A stretch of 64,000 nt of DNA from Euglena gracilis (lineage: Eukaryota > Euglenida > Euglenophyceae > Euglenales), in assembly GCA_039621445.1 (NCBI GenBank), contig CP154956.1, forward strand, positions 11,283,443-11,347,442. The letters are read 5' to 3'. Under the pieces are notes generated by a model, which was not told the DNA's origin, made no database searches, and worked only from the letters and a program-made list of their open reading frames with translations. Positions 1-10,358 of this stretch are shown here, in pieces (position 1 is the first letter of the stretch; every line of letters starts with the position of its first letter). The translations under genes were made by a program, and so were the position numbers.

Positions 1-350
1 ACGCGTAAGGTTGATGCTGGAAGAGGTTGACGCGCGTGGCAGGGCGGGTGGCCGCAAGCTGACGTCGGAGCTCGGCATTTTCCCGGCGGAGTTCTGCGAG
101 TTCCACCGCCTGCCGGTCAAGGGCCTGCCGCATACTGCGCAGCTCTGCCACCAAGTCCGCGATGCCGGGGGCCGAAGCGGTCGGGGCGGGAGAAGCCGTG
201 AATCCACGGGGGCTGGGCGGCTGCGGAAGGGGGGCGGGCTGCTGGCGCCGAGCGGCGCGTGCCGTGGCGCGGGAGACGAGGGCGGCCGGCGCTGCGGGCG
301 GGGGGGCTGGCTGCGGAAGGAGCGAGTTCGGCGGCGGGCGGGCTGAAGCT
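1..350 (-). CDS. Partial coiled-coil reading frame at window edge
   Basis: Read on the minus strand, one frame is open through a Pro/Ser/Ala-rich stretch and then, from about 170 down to 50, gives a heptad-like segment (LVAELRSM, then LAELRRENAELRRQL) typical of a leucine-rich coiled coil. It runs off the window start, so the C-terminus is missing. It lies just downstream of the 574-codon minus-strand ORF but in a different frame, so it is either a second cistron or exon or the same gene after a frameshift. A coiled coil after a Pro-rich region is common in retroelement ORF1/Gag proteins, but nothing here proves that. No start can be fixed. Confidence 0.4.
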
Positions 351-398
351 GTGGAGTGAAGCCGCGGGCCGCCCCAGATCGCGGAAGCGGGAAGGTCT

Positions 399-2123
399 CT
401 AGGTGGTGGTGGGCGGGAGGCGGCTGAAGGGGGGGATGTCGAAGACGTGGGCTGCCGGCGGGGAGGGGGGTCGGCGCGAGTTAGCACGGCGGAGCACGTA
501 GAACGGCCCCAGCCACCGTCGTCGAGGGAGGAGCGTGTGGGCCGCCCCGTGGCTTGGAAGAAGGCGACGCGCCGGAATTGCCCCGCCCCACCGAATCGCA
601 CTTCGTCGCGCAGCGGGGACAGACCAGTCAGGGCGATGAGGTCCCGCACGCGGAAGAGGTCGGCGTCGGACAGCGGCCCCAGCCTCCACCAACACCACAC
701 ACAAGAACGCACCTGGCACTTTGTTTCGTCGTACAGCCGCCTGGGGATCTTGGAGGGCAACCCGGACGCGGGCCTGCACCTCATTCGCCGGCGCTCCCGA
801 GGCCGCACTGATGCGCACGGCGATGTCCTTCTCGGCCGGCAGCAGGCCGACCACCCCTTGCAGGTCGTGGAGGGCATCCCACAACCGAGCAGCCTCCGCA
901 CGCCTGTTCTTGAGGTACAACAGATTGAACTGCTGCCGCTGAAGTGAAGGACACGTATCGCGGGTCCAGAAGGGTCTCACGAAGAGGCCTCCACAGCCGC
1001 TTCCCTTCAACCAGCGCAGCGCCTCCGGCCGCGGTACGGCCAGCAGGGCCAGTACTCCGCCATGGGTGGGCTGGATGCCCCGCAGCTGGTGAGCGGGGCC
1101 GAAGACCACCCCCACCGCGCCCGCCACCTTCGACAGCGCGCGCCGCAGCTCCCGCTCCGCGTTGCGTTGCCGCGTCGCCGGGGGCAGCTCAAATTCCACC
1201 CGGAGGAGCTCGAGGTGGTTGGGCTCCGGATCCGGTAACGAGCCGCGGATCCACCTTCCCGTTGGCGTCAGTGGATCAGCCGTGGCCGGAATGGCCTGAG
1301 GCAGGCGCCGGACATGCAGCAGCATGAGGACCTTGTTGCGGGCGAGGAAAGCCCTCTCCCACTCCTCCGGGGGCAGCCGACGTTCAGAGGCGGGCACGCG
1401 CAAGAGGGGTGGCCGCTCGGCTACCGCCACCGCCTCCACGGATACCCGCCGGTCATCGAAGAGCGGGCCAGCCGCGGGAAGGAGCCGACGCAGGGCCATG
1501 GCGTTGAGCTCCTGGGGACAGCTGTCCCGGTCCACCACCGCGGCGATGCTGTACACGGTGGAAGGGTCCTCCAAATCGAGCTGACTGCGCAGCCGCTGGA
1601 TCCAGACGCCGAGGTGCTCCCGCGGCGGGATGATGATGTGGGAGGGGCGCTGGCCCCACCTCCGCGGTACCGCCGGTGCGAGCGCTGATGCATCACAGAT
1701 GTCTGCCTGGGAGGCAAAATCGCCCCCCACCACCACGACCGTGTCCGGGTCGTCGATGAGCCGTACCTCCGCGGCCACGTCGCGCAACCAGTCCACCGAG
1801 AGGCGGGTGTCGTACACCCGCACGAGGGACGTGTCCTCCACCGAAGCCGGTATTGTCCATCCCGCAGCGCGCAGCGTCCTCGCCTCCTGTAACTCTTGAA
1901 GCTGCCGCTGGTTGAGCTCCGGCTGACGGCCGCCGCGTGGGGGTCGCCGCTGCTCAGCCGGGGGGTTTCCGTGTAGTGCGTGCTGCCGCCGGTTACGGGC
2001 CCTCCGGCTGAGAGACCACCGGGCAGGCGGGGCGGGCGCCAGGGGGAGGAAGACGACAAGGGCGGCAATCTCCTCGATCGCCGACCCACGGAGCGTGGCG
2101 GTGGAGTCTAGGGGGAAGGTCAT
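399..2123 (-). CDS. Uncharacterised 574-aa protein, possibly retroelement ORF1/Gag-like
   Basis: A GC-rich minus-strand ORF with uniform coding character. I chose the Met at 2123, because further upstream the same frame only reads the GGGT microsatellite as Pro/Thr/His repeats; the true start may be an exon border. The N-terminal 120 residues are Arg/Gln/Pro-rich. The middle has an alternating hydrophobic segment (DPDTVVVVGGDF) and an aliphatic beta-like stretch (SHIIIPPREHLGVWI). The C-terminal third has a GCGGLFVRPFW motif followed by LYLKNRRAEAARLWDAL. The last 90 residues are basic and low-complexity. I cannot place it in a family. Neighbouring coiled-coil sequence and isolation from the plus-strand exons suggest a mobile-element gene. 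It could equally be a host gene exon. Confidence 0.5.
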   Translation of the reverse strand: MTFPLDSTATLRGSAIEEIAALVVFLPLAPAPPARWSLSRRARNRRQHALHGNPPAEQRRPPRGGRQPELNQRQLQELQEARTLRAAGWTIPASVEDTSLVRVYDTRLSVDWLRDVAAEVRLIDDPDTVVVVGGDFASQADICDASALAPAVPRRWGQRPSHIIIPPREHLGVWIQRLRSQLDLEDPSTVYSIAAVVDRDSCPQELNAMALRRLLPAAGPLFDDRRVSVEAVAVAERPPLLRVPASERRLPPEEWERAFLARNKVLMLLHVRRLPQAIPATADPLTPTGRWIRGSLPDPEPNHLELLRVEFELPPATRQRNAERELRRALSKVAGAVGVVFGPAHQLRGIQPTHGGVLALLAVPRPEALRWLKGSGCGGLFVRPFWTRDTCPSLQRQQFNLLYLKNRRAEAARLWDALHDLQGVVGLLPAEKDIAVRISAASGAPANEVQARVRVALQDPQAAVRRNKVPGAFLCVVLVEAGAAVRRRPLPRAGPHRPDWSVPAARRSAIRWGGAIPARRLLPSHGAAHTLLPRRRWLGPFYVLRRANSRRPPSPPAAHVFDIPPFSRLPPTTT

Positions 2124-2173
2124 CAAGAGGGGGGGCTCCGAGCGAAGCGAGCTGCAGGGGCAGCTTCCACACC

Positions 2174-2860
2174 ATGGGCGTGGGCGTGGGTGTGGGTGTG
2201 GGTGTGGGTGTGGGCGTGGGCGTGGGCGTGTGGGTGGGTGGGTGGGTGGGTGGGTGGGTGGGTGGGTGTGGGGTGGGTGGGTGGGTGGTGTGGGTGGATG
2301 TGGGTGGGTGGGTGGGGGTGGGTGGGTGTGGGTGGATGTGGGTGGGTGGGGGTGGGTGGGTGGGTGGGTGTGGGTGGATGTGGGTGGATTGGGTGGGTGG
2401 GTGGGTGGGTGTGGGTGGGTGGGTGGGTGGGTGGGTGGGTGGGTGGGTGGGTGGGTGGGTGGGTGGGTGGGGTGTGGGTGGATGTGGGTGGTTGGGGGTG
2501 GTGGTGTGGGGGGTGTGGGTGGGGGGGAGGGTGGGGTGGGTGTGGGTGGTGTGGGTGGGTGTGGGTGTGGGTGGGTGGGTGGGTGGGTGGGTGGGTGGGT
2601 GGGTGGGTGGGTGGTGGTGTGGGTGGGTGTGGGTGGATGTGGGTGGGTGGGTGGGTGGGTGGGGGGGTGTGTGTGGGTGGATGTGTGTGGGTGGATGTGT
2701 GTGGGTGGGTGGGTGGGTGGGTGGGTGGGTGGGTGGGTGGGTGGGTGGGTGGGTGGGTGGGTGGGTGTGTGGGTGGGTGTGTGTGTGGGTGTGTGGGTGG
2801 GTGGGTGGGTGGGTGTGGGTGTGTGTGTGGGTGGGTGTGGGTGGGTGTTGTGGGTGTTTA
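2174..2860. repeat. GTGGG / GGGT microsatellite array, G4-prone
   Basis: About 690 bp of almost pure G and T on the plus strand: a short GTGGGC/GTGGGT part, then long (GGGT)n runs broken by GTGTGGGTGGAT units. Four or more closely spaced GGG tracts recur throughout. Long ORFs on both strands here are low-complexity artefacts (Pro-Thr-His on minus, Gly-Trp-Val on plus). Confidence 0.95.
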
Positions 2861-3154
2861 GAATTGTTGAAAGGGTCATTGTTAAAGGGGTATTTATTTT
2901 GAAAAGAAGCCCACTTCTGCAACGTATGGGGGGGCTTGTGCCAGCCGCGTTCGTTGCATGACCGGGGTTGGGGTAGGTCCGGGCCGAGGTTTCTGTCCCC
3001 CCCCCCCCCGACGCTCGGGGTGCCGCCCAGTGCCCCGACGTGGCGGCGGTGGAGCGGTGCATGCAGCAGTTGCTTGGGTCTGTGGAGGGCTCCAAGGCCC
3101 AGCCTTTGGGGCCAGAGCATCCCACACCTGATTGTTTTATTATCATTGTATTTA

Positions 3155-3175
3155 TTTATGTATGTATTCATATGT

Positions 3176-3210
<35 letters not shown>

Positions 3211-3345
3211 TATGTATGTATATGTACGTGTATATATGTACATATGTATATAATATATACACATATATACACATATGCATACACATATGTGCATATACAT
3301 GCAAGCATATATATATGTGTATATGTGTATATATGTATATATAGA
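3155..3345. repeat. TATG/TATA microsatellite
   Basis: Interrupted (TATATG)n and (TA)n run; no coding signal. The 300 bp before it (2870-3150) hold only a short C-rich tract and nothing I recognise. Confidence 0.9.
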
Positions 3346-3416
3346 AAACTGGTGTATATTAATACTGAGTCAAAGCACTACACCAAATGGACAGAATGAA
3401 TGACGGACGCCCCATG

Positions 3417-3530
3417 GGATGCGCTGCGGGCGGGCCATCCTGGAGAAGGCCCAGGACGCGGTGTGGGACGATACGTCCCGGGTGGTGCTCGACCTGATGC
3501 GGCTGTACGACGCCGACTACGGCCAGGCAC
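3417..3530 (+). CDS. Exon-like block: unknown protein, helical
   Basis: One frame reads AILEKAQDAVWDD then SRVVLDLMRLYDADYGQ, an amphipathic helical sequence with strong GC3 bias, before a stop at 3539. The likely right border is the AG|GC at CCAG|GCACC, a GC donor. It has no partner elsewhere in the window, unlike the copy A/B blocks. It is probably an exon of the same plus-strand gene. Family unknown; borders approximate. Confidence 0.5.
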
Positions 3531-3540
3531 CTATGAAATG

Positions 3541-3765
3541 ACTGCGCGTGACTGGGCGTGGCTGGGCTTGACCAGGCGTGACTGGGGCGTGACTGTGGTG
3601 TTACTGTGGCGCGACAGAGCGTGACTGTGGCGTGACTGGTGCGTGACTGTGGCGTGACTGGGGCGTGACTGTGGCGCGACTGTGGCGCGATTGTGGCGTG
3701 ACTGGGGCGTGACTGGGGCGCGACTGCGGCGTGACTGTGGCGTGATTGGGTCCAGAATTCTGGAT
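3541..3765. repeat. Tandem GCGTGACTG(T/G)G repeat
   Basis: About 20 imperfect copies of a 10-11 bp unit (GGCGTGACTGT / GGGGCGTGACT). A related array lies at 21415-21525. Confidence 0.9.
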
Positions 3766-4224
3766 GACCACAGGTGCTTGACTACGGCCACACCGCGACG
3801 TTAGCAGATTTCCTGCTGGTGTGTCGCCTCTCCTCCGTGGTGGTGGGTGCGCGAAATTTTGGCTTCACATTGGTGGCCAAGTAAAATTATGGCACTCCCG
3901 CGCACACAGAGTTGTGCGATGTCTGTTTTTTCGCCCTCTTGAGCACCCACGGCTGCGGCAGGTTGAACAATGTCAGCATACCTTCCCGTGCACGATGATG
4001 CAAATGATATGGACAGATTAGATGCGCTACAGACCTCCAAGGCACAGGGAAATGTGCGAACGCTCCCTCCTTCTGGGAAGTGCAAGGCAGAACGCCGTCT
4101 TAGTTTGGTTGCATTATCACAAAAACTCACGCCAGATCACCCCCGGAGAGTCTCCATGCCTAGGGGTGCCAACCAGTTTGGGGGTGGGGCAGAGTGTATT
4201 TCTCCTTCTGGGACTATTAAAAAA

Positions 4225-4497
4225 TTGCAGCCTTGGACTTTGTGGGACCCCCCCGGGGGGGTCTGACAAGTGAAATGTGGGTATCCATGGGGTCGGGTTA
4301 GAGGCACAATTTTGGCCCAAAATTCGGCCTTTTTCTATTTGGCTTGAAGTTAGGCTTTAGGCCTGAGTTTTGTGAATTTGGGCCAAAAAGTATTTTTGCC
4401 TAAACTCTGGTCTAAAATCGTTACCCTAACCCTATCTCAACACCCCGACGTTTTATTTGTGGGACCCCCCCGGGGGCCCACAAGTCTGGGGCTGCCA
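4225..4497. mobile_element. MITE with GCAGCC...GGCTGC ends
   Basis: The left end, GCAGCC-TGGACTTTGTGGGACC, is answered on the other side by GTGGG...CCACAAGTCTGGGGCTGC: imperfect inverted termini of about 30 bp with a C7G7 stem. The right end abuts a TATG microsatellite. The termini resemble those of the elements at 37560 and 62523. The interior has no ORF. The flank 3790-4220 shows no convincing exon. Confidence 0.6.
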
Positions 4498-4723
4498 TAT
4501 ATTTGTATGTATGTATATGCATATGTATATGTGTATGTATATGGATATATGTATATTCACATATATGTGCATATATGTGTATATGTATATGTACATGTAT
4601 CTGTATATGCACATGTATGTAAATGTATATGTACGTGTATATGAATGTGTATATGTATATGTGTATGTATATGTATATGTATATGCATATGTATGTGTAT
4701 ATGTATATGTATATGTATATGTG

Positions 4724-4764
<41 letters not shown>

Positions 4765-4767
4765 TTT

Positions 4768-4835
<68 letters not shown>

Positions 4836-4836
4836 C

Positions 4837-4872
<36 letters not shown>

Positions 4873-4985
4873 TAAGTATATGTGTGAATATGTGCACATG
4901 TATGTCGATGTATATGTATATTTATTTGTGTATGTTTATGAATATGCATATGTATATGTGTTTATGTATGCCTATATGTATGTTT
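4498..4985. repeat. TATATG microsatellite
   Basis: About 490 bp of (TATATG)n with TATGTG variants. All ORFs through it are Tyr/Val/Ile artefacts. Confidence 0.95.
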
Positions 4986-5057
4986 TTGTTTATAAGACTG
5001 CATTCACACCAGACTTTTTGCTGCATTTTTGAATACAAAATTTGACTCCCCCGCCGG

Positions 5058-5217
5058 CTGCAGACCGTCGCCGGGGACCTGACCCGGGCGCTGCACGCCA
5101 CGTCCGCCGACAGCCCTGAGGGGTCCGCGGCCGCCCAGGCGAAGGCGGAGCGGCGGCGGGTGGTGTGCTGCGAGATGGTCGCCCACCGCCTGTGCCAGGG
5201 GCAGGGGGTGGCCACAG
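5058..5217 (+). CDS. Exon-like block: unknown protein
   Basis: GC-rich block that reads TVAGDLTRALHATSADSPEG, an Ala/Lys/Arg-rich linker, then VVCCEMVAHRLCQGQG. The left border fits CTGCAG|ACC after a C-rich stretch and the right border fits ACAG|GTCCAC, although the frame at the next block (5391) would need a slightly different donor. A (CCCA)n/(CA)n microsatellite follows directly. No family recognised. Confidence 0.5.
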
Positions 5218-5291
5218 GTCCACACCCACCCACCCACCCACCCACCCACCCACCCACACACACCCACACACACCCACACACACACACACAA
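5218..5291. repeat. CCCA/CA microsatellite
   Basis: (CCCA)n passing into (CA)n, immediately after the exon-like block. Confidence 0.9.
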
Positions 5292-5390
5292 CCAACAACA
5301 ATTTTGTCCCAATTTGGTCTTTTCATGGTCATTGATCATCTTCATTGACATTCTGTGTTTTCCGACTTGTGTGTTTGAAGATCCGGACAG

Positions 5391-5553
5391 GTTTCACGCG
5401 ACCCTCCCTGGCCGCGAACTCTCGCGGCGACACCTGAAGTTCTCCGACGCGTTTCGTGTCATCTCCACGTTCCCCTCCTCCAAGGCGTGCCGTCACACAA
5501 CGCTTGCAATGGTTGGCTTGGCGGCTCTCAACAACGGAGTGGATGCAAGTTGA
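5391..5553 (+). CDS. Exon-like block: unknown protein
   Basis: After GGACAG the frame reads FHATLPGRELSRRHLKFSD then AFRVISTFPSSKACR and ends TLAMVGLAALNNG. The composition is coding-like with GC-rich third positions in the first two thirds. Partner block and family unknown; the right border is uncertain. The stretch 5560-6380 holds AT-rich non-coding sequence with no feature I can support. Confidence 0.45.
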
Positions 5554-6382
5554 TGGAACGTGCTGCTCTCTTAACAGTTCTTTTCTTTTTTTCTTTCCGT
5601 TCATCGCCAGGTCCTCTTTTTCCCCTTTTTTCCAAGTTTGCTTCTCTTCCACATGAAAACCACATAAAAACCACATTTTTTGTACCTCGGTGCTTTGGTG
5701 ATTGCGATAGTTGCTTCGCACTTTATCGAAGTAAGCGCATTCATCGGTGGTGCAGCAGTACAATGTTGTGTTTTACCCCGGCAAGGGGGGGACAAGGAAT
5801 GGAGCAGGGTTTGGTGGCTTGTTTTCTGGCGAATTCGGGATTGGGAATGAAGTGAATGATTGTGGAAAATTATTTGGAAAATTGGGAAATAATTCATTCT
5901 TTTGATTTATTTTTGAAAACAATAAGAAATCTGGGATAATATACTACATTTTGCAGTGAATGCTGCAAAACTGAAAAAAAGTAGTATCGCAATGCAAGTG
6001 CATGTTTTCAGCCCGGCGACCGTGAAAGTCTGAATATCGCTATCGATTTGTTAGTTTTGGGGGTGATTTTTCTGGGGGGGTTTGCAAGGTATTGGTTGCA
6101 AGTAAAAATGATATTATTGAAATTTCTATTTTGATAATATCAGTTAGATTGAATATCTAATCTTGGTAATATTTTCAAAAAAATCCCCAGCAGAAATTTG
6201 TGTAGTCTGGGGAGGTCCTCCAGGAAATGCACACGCCGAGTTTTTTGCACACTTTTGGCTTCGTTCTGCATCCTTTCACGTTGCATATTTTGCTGAGTCT
6301 GACATTTTCCCTCTCCCCTGCTCTGTTGCCTTCCACTGAAGGACTCAAGTGCCTGCAGCCATGTTGTGCCCCCCCCCCTCAG

Positions 6383-6493
6383 CGGGACATCGCGGGCAGC
6401 AACAACGCCAACCACCTCAACATGACCATCAACATTTACCAGTTCCTGGCGGCCTGTCGGGAGGCTTTCCACCTGCCACTGTCCGAGGAGGAG
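6383..6493 (+). CDS. Exon with clean borders; possible CH-domain fragment
   Basis: Good exon geometry: a C-rich pyrimidine tract ending CTCAG at 6382, a 37-codon open frame, and a GTTTGT donor at 6494. It reads RDIAGSNNANHLNMTINIY then QFLAACREAFHLPLSEEE. The pattern (Asn-hydrophobic spacing followed by hydrophobic-x-x-Phe-Leu-x-x-Cys-Arg) resembles a helix pair of calponin-homology domains. That is memory of the pattern only, not a search. It is phase 0 at both ends. Confidence 0.55.
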
Positions 6494-7137
6494 GTTTGTT
6501 GAACCTCAGAGCTGCCTGTGCTTCTCGTGTCATCGCAAATTTGGTGTTTTCACAAACCACCAAAATATAGCTCAAAGTGTTCGACTGGTGTGAAGTTGCC
6601 TTTTAAAAATATCTGTTTCAATGTTATATCAATTGGGAAAGAACCTATTGCAGTCAGAAAATGAAAAATTGCATTTGAATTTCCCCCATCTTTGCCCCGT
6701 CGTCGGTTGGAACCCCACTGTTCGGACCACCCCCCCAGGAAGAGTCGCTGGAAGCCTATGTGCAGGCACGGGGGGGGGGGGTTCGTCCGATCGAAAGGAG
6801 GGGGGTCTGGTTTTGGAGCCGGGTAATGCAAGAGCAGGTCTCTTGGCGCGTAAAGATGCCACAAAAATAAACTAGCCAGATTTGTGTGGATGGAAGAAGC
6901 CAGGGTGCTTGGGAAATGGAATCCCCCGTCATCAGCAGCGTGCAGTTTCGTATGGTACACACCCTGTTGCAGAGGCACCAGCGACCAATTTTTCCCGCAA
7001 GAAAAACATTTTTGTGCAGGCCAGACTAATAAGTCGTTTCTTTAGATGTTCCTCACACCATTTTTTTCCCCACACCACTCCAATTTTTCAAAGTTGCCAA
7101 ACATTCATCCCCTCGCATCGGAATAATGCAAACCATA

Positions 7138-7230
7138 TACAGTCCGAGCAAAAATTACGGGAAGTGAAAATTACGGGGGAAAAAATTACGGAAAAAAATT
7201 TATGGGAAAATTTCAATTTTGGAAATTGTA
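7138..7230. repeat. CAGTCCGAGCAAAAATTACGG element end
   Basis: The motif CAGTCCGAGCAAAAATTACG at 7138 returns as its reverse complement at 8175-8199 (GTAATTTTTGCTCGGACTG). The pair looks like the ends of one AT-rich terminal-inverted-repeat family. Intervening AATTACGG repeats are internal. 6500-7130 holds only a C/G-run hairpin and AT-rich sequence. Confidence 0.5.
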
Positions 7231-7464
7231 ATTTTGGGGAAATTATGATTTTCATGCTATAAATTTTTTTTTCGTGCGAACGCGGCCTTCACTCCTGTGG
7301 TTCCTCCCCCAGTTTTTTTTCCCAATGGAAACATCAACAATTCCGCGTGCTGTGTGGGTGTGCTGTGTTCTGTGCTGTGAGGGTTTTTTTGATGCTTGCT
7401 ATTAAAATTGTTATTTTTTTGATGCAGTTTTGCCTCTCCGGGTATTTGCCTTCTGGGGAATTTG

Positions 7465-7650
7465 CAGGGAAGCTTGACGGAAGTCATGCAAGCCACACTT
7501 CAGCCAGAAACCCTATATCCCTGTGAGTGTGGTGTACAAACTGCCCGAAAATGTGTTGTGTGTGCATCTCATGTGTGTGACGGCTGTTTTCCTGACCACT
7601 CATCTGTAGTCTGCCCCCCTTACGCAATGGACAGAGTCCGTTGCTTTTGA
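7465..7650 (+). CDS. Cys-rich ORF, possible zinc-binding exon
   Basis: After GCAG at 7463-7466 the frame reads LTEVMQATLQPETLYP and then a Cys-rich segment, CECG-x6-CVVC-x4-CDGCFPDHSSVVC, before a stop at 7648. Four Cys pairs with this spacing suit a small zinc-binding module such as a B-box-like or transposase C-terminal finger. Codon use is more AT-rich than the copy A/B exons, so it may belong to another gene or a mobile element. An alternative frame (reading TQWTESVAFDG) stays open to the TSD at 7655 and past the inserted element. Confidence 0.4.
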   Translation, partial: QGSLTEVMQATLQPETLYPCECGVQTARKCVVCASHVCDGCFPDHSSVVCPPYAMDRVRCF

Positions 7651-7662
7651 TGGCGCTTCATG

Positions 7663-8065
7663 CAGGGTTTGATATAAGGAGGGCGTACATGGTTTAGGTG
7701 GGGGGGTGTCCCCCCCCCTCCTGGCCCGCAGGGGGGGGGGTCCGGACCCCCCCCCACCTGCAAGGGGGGTCCGGACCGACCCTCGGGGGGTTCCCGGGAC
7801 CCCCCTCAATTTTTTCCTCCGGCGCTTTGCGCCGAAAATTTTTTGCATTTTTGGCACACTTTTGCCCAAAAAGTGCCCAAAATGGCACTTTTGGTCGTTT
7901 TGGGGGGTCAAAAATTTTCGGCCCGGCGCTTCGCGCCGGGCTGAAATTCGGCTACCCTGACCGCGCACCTGTTTAGGTGGGGGGGGGGTGTCCCCCCACC
8001 CCCCCCCTCCTGGCCCGCAGGGGGGGTCCGGACCACCCCCCCACCTATCCTTATATCGTACCCTG
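7663..8065. mobile_element. TIR element with 8-bp TSD (GCTTCATG)
   Basis: 403 bp. It begins CAGGGTTTGATATAAGGA and ends TCCTTATATCGTACCCTG, flanked by perfect direct repeats GCTTCATG at 7655-7662 and 8066-8073. The interior has several poly-C/poly-G stems, two GGCGC(T/TT)GCGCC-type hairpins and no ORF. An 8-bp duplication and CAGGG ends fit a non-autonomous hAT-like element. Joining the flanks keeps a frame open (VAFDGAS | CLLFALEQRG). Confidence 0.85.
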
Positions 8066-8112
8066 GCTTCATGTCTTCTGTTTGCCTTGGAACAAAGAGG
8101 CGTCGGAAAGCT

Positions 8113-8200
8113 GCAGTGGGAAAAAATTATGGAAAAAAATTCGGGAAAATAGTGGCACTTTCCCAAAATTTTAGCTTCCCGTAATTTTTGCTCGGACTGC
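8113..8200. mobile_element. Short AT-rich foldback element
   Basis: Starts CAGTGGGAAAAAATTATGG and ends CCCGTAATTTTTGCTCGGACTG: imperfect inverted repeat of about 25 bp, related to the end at 7138. No target duplication found. 8200-9215 holds more C/G-run hairpins and AT-rich sequence without a supportable exon. Confidence 0.5.
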
Positions 8201-9226
8201 ACCTGGGCGGAATTATTATAACTGGACGGCAGCAGCAGATAGAGGAAGAATGCAAGCTACATTTTGATAGGCCCGGGATGTGGGGGGGGGGGGGTTGGGA
8301 GCAGGGTCTCGGAGTGCCCGGGGGCGCCACCTTCAGTGCTGGAGCAAGTGCCAGAGCGCTGGTCCGAGTAGCGATGAAAACTTTTGGCCGTGTTTTCGAC
8401 GCATGGCCTGATCTGCCCCGGTGGGGGGTCGGCCATGATGCTAAATTCCAGCCCAAATGCAACAGGATCCCTTTGGGTATGCCAACAAAAAAGGTTAAAA
8501 AGCCAAGCATCCAAGCCAAACGAATCCAACACCCTGGAGGGTAAAAACAATTCTAAATGGTGCCGACCCCACCAACCCCGGGGGGGAAGTGCCTTCCTGA
8601 GCAAGCAAGCACTACCCCACCCGGGGGGGGAGGAGGTCGGTGCCTGTCTGGTCGTGGGCCAAAAAGTGCCCAAAAATGGCCGTTTCTGTGCTTCCGGCGC
8701 TTTTGGCGCCGAAAGTGACAAGGCTGAGTGCCCAGGCACTTTTGGCCATGTGCACTACCTCTTTTTGAGTGCCGGCCCAGGCAGGCACCCCCCCCCCGGG
8801 GTTGGTCAATTTCAGCCTGGTGAGAAAATCTCGCCTAAAGTTTTTTCTCCCGCCGCGACCGCCAAATTTTTGGAAAATTTTCGAAAATCACTCTCATTTC
8901 TCATCAAAAAAAAATATGGCGGAACAGAATCCCGCCGGATTTTTCTTCCATCGCCAATTTCTTGTCCAATTTTTTCAGCACCAAGTTTTTATCCCCCGGA
9001 ACGACATGTGGAATGGAATGGACTGAAGCGTTTCTGACCATGGGAACGGAGAGCCGTTGACATCGTCCCACCTCTTGTGGCAGGTCAGCAGTATCACGCA
9101 GGAGCTATTCCCGGAGCACCAGCAGCCAGGGATTCTCTGAGGTTTGAAAGACCCGACCAAACCCCATTGTGAATCAAGCTGTGCTTCCAATTGGGTTTCC
9201 TATTGGATCCAAAAACCGATTCAATC

Positions 9227-9401
9227 CAGCAGGCTTCTTTTTGAGTCAGAAGACCCCCCCCCCCTGGGTGGGTGGGCGGTCTCAGGCTGGACCCCCCCAG
9301 GGGGGGGTTTCAGGCTGGAGTCTGGGTCTCGAATTTTTTTTGGGAATGGCCTAGACCCGATTTTTGTGGGTCTCCCGCGCGGTTCTTAAAAAAGAAACCT
9401 G
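9227..9401. mobile_element. TIR element with 8-bp TSD (ATTCAATC)
   Basis: 175 bp from CAGCAGGCTTCTTTTTGAG to TTCTTAAAAAAGAAACCTG, flanked by ATTCAATC at 9219-9226 and 9402-9409. Same terminal family as 14670 and 26975 (CAGGCTTCTTTTTAAG ends). The interior is C and G runs around TCTCAGGCTGGA repeats. No coding sequence was identified on either flank. 9520-10300 is AT-rich with nothing supported. Confidence 0.85.
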
Positions 9402-10358
9402 ATTCAATCCCTCAAAAAGAAAGATTCAACCACAATTTGAAAGGCTTTGGAAATTTCAAAATATGGGCCAGAAGACACTGGGATATACCTTCGACAAACA
9501 GGCATCAATTAATTTTCAACTAATTAATTTAATAATATAAATAAATAATAAATAATAAATATAATAATAATAATAATGTAATGATAATTTTTAAATAAAA
9601 AGAATTTGGCAATCTCATGGAGACAAAAGAACAAAAAAGTATAGTATGATAACGTCCTCCGCCCACCCTCCCGACATCCATTAAGTTGGACACCAAGGTG
9701 GCATTTTGTAGTGCATTTGTGGACATCAAATCTTCTGATTTACACATACGGCCAGTGTTTTTGTGGTCCATCTGTCGAGACCACACGGGAATTCTTGTTC
9801 TCTTGTGAACATCGTATTGTGATCACTTTTTTTTTTTATCATTTCGACATGAATGTACCCCCATCCGCCCAGTCGAGCCATATTTTTTTTACTGTATATG
9901 TTTTTCATTTTGTATTTTGTATTTTTTTTCTGTTATGACGCTGGTTTCCAATCTTTTGGAGGTTATAAAAATTACTATCATGAGAGCTTCATAATTTGGG
10001 TTTGGCGAATACTTCATTTTTGCTACCTACCCCCCATGTTGACCCAAACAGCCAGGGGGGTCCCAGGTCCTAAAAAACCTCTGATTCGGACCTAGCTGTA
10101 ATAACCCCCCAAACACCCCTGGGGTTTGTTTTTTTTTGCTCGAAGTCATTGCCTGAGGGCAGGGGTATTATTTTTGCGAAAATTGCGAAATTTTCGAAAC
10201 TCTATAAGACCAAAAAATAATAAAATTGGCGTTTTTGGAGGCTAGGTGTCCCACAAAAACCCGTTTTGCGGCTTTTTTTTTGCCGTAGAAGTGGAAGTCG
10301 GACCCCAAGGGGGAGGGGGGTATTGCTTGGGGGTGGGTTTGCCAAACCCAGGAGTCTC

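Noticed and set aside
2174-3146. Long ORFs encoding Pro-Thr-His or Gly-Trp-Val repeats
   Set aside because: They are direct readings of the GGGT microsatellite in every frame; only the part of the minus ORF below 2123 has coding character.
4457-5032. 191-aa Tyr/Val-rich ORF
   Set aside because: Translation of the TATATG repeat; no non-repetitive core.
7138-8199. Single large transposon with CAGTCCGAGC ends
   Set aside because: The ends are inverted copies, but the flanks (ACCATATA and CACCTGGG) do not match and a separate element with its own target repeat lies between, so one unit is not supported.
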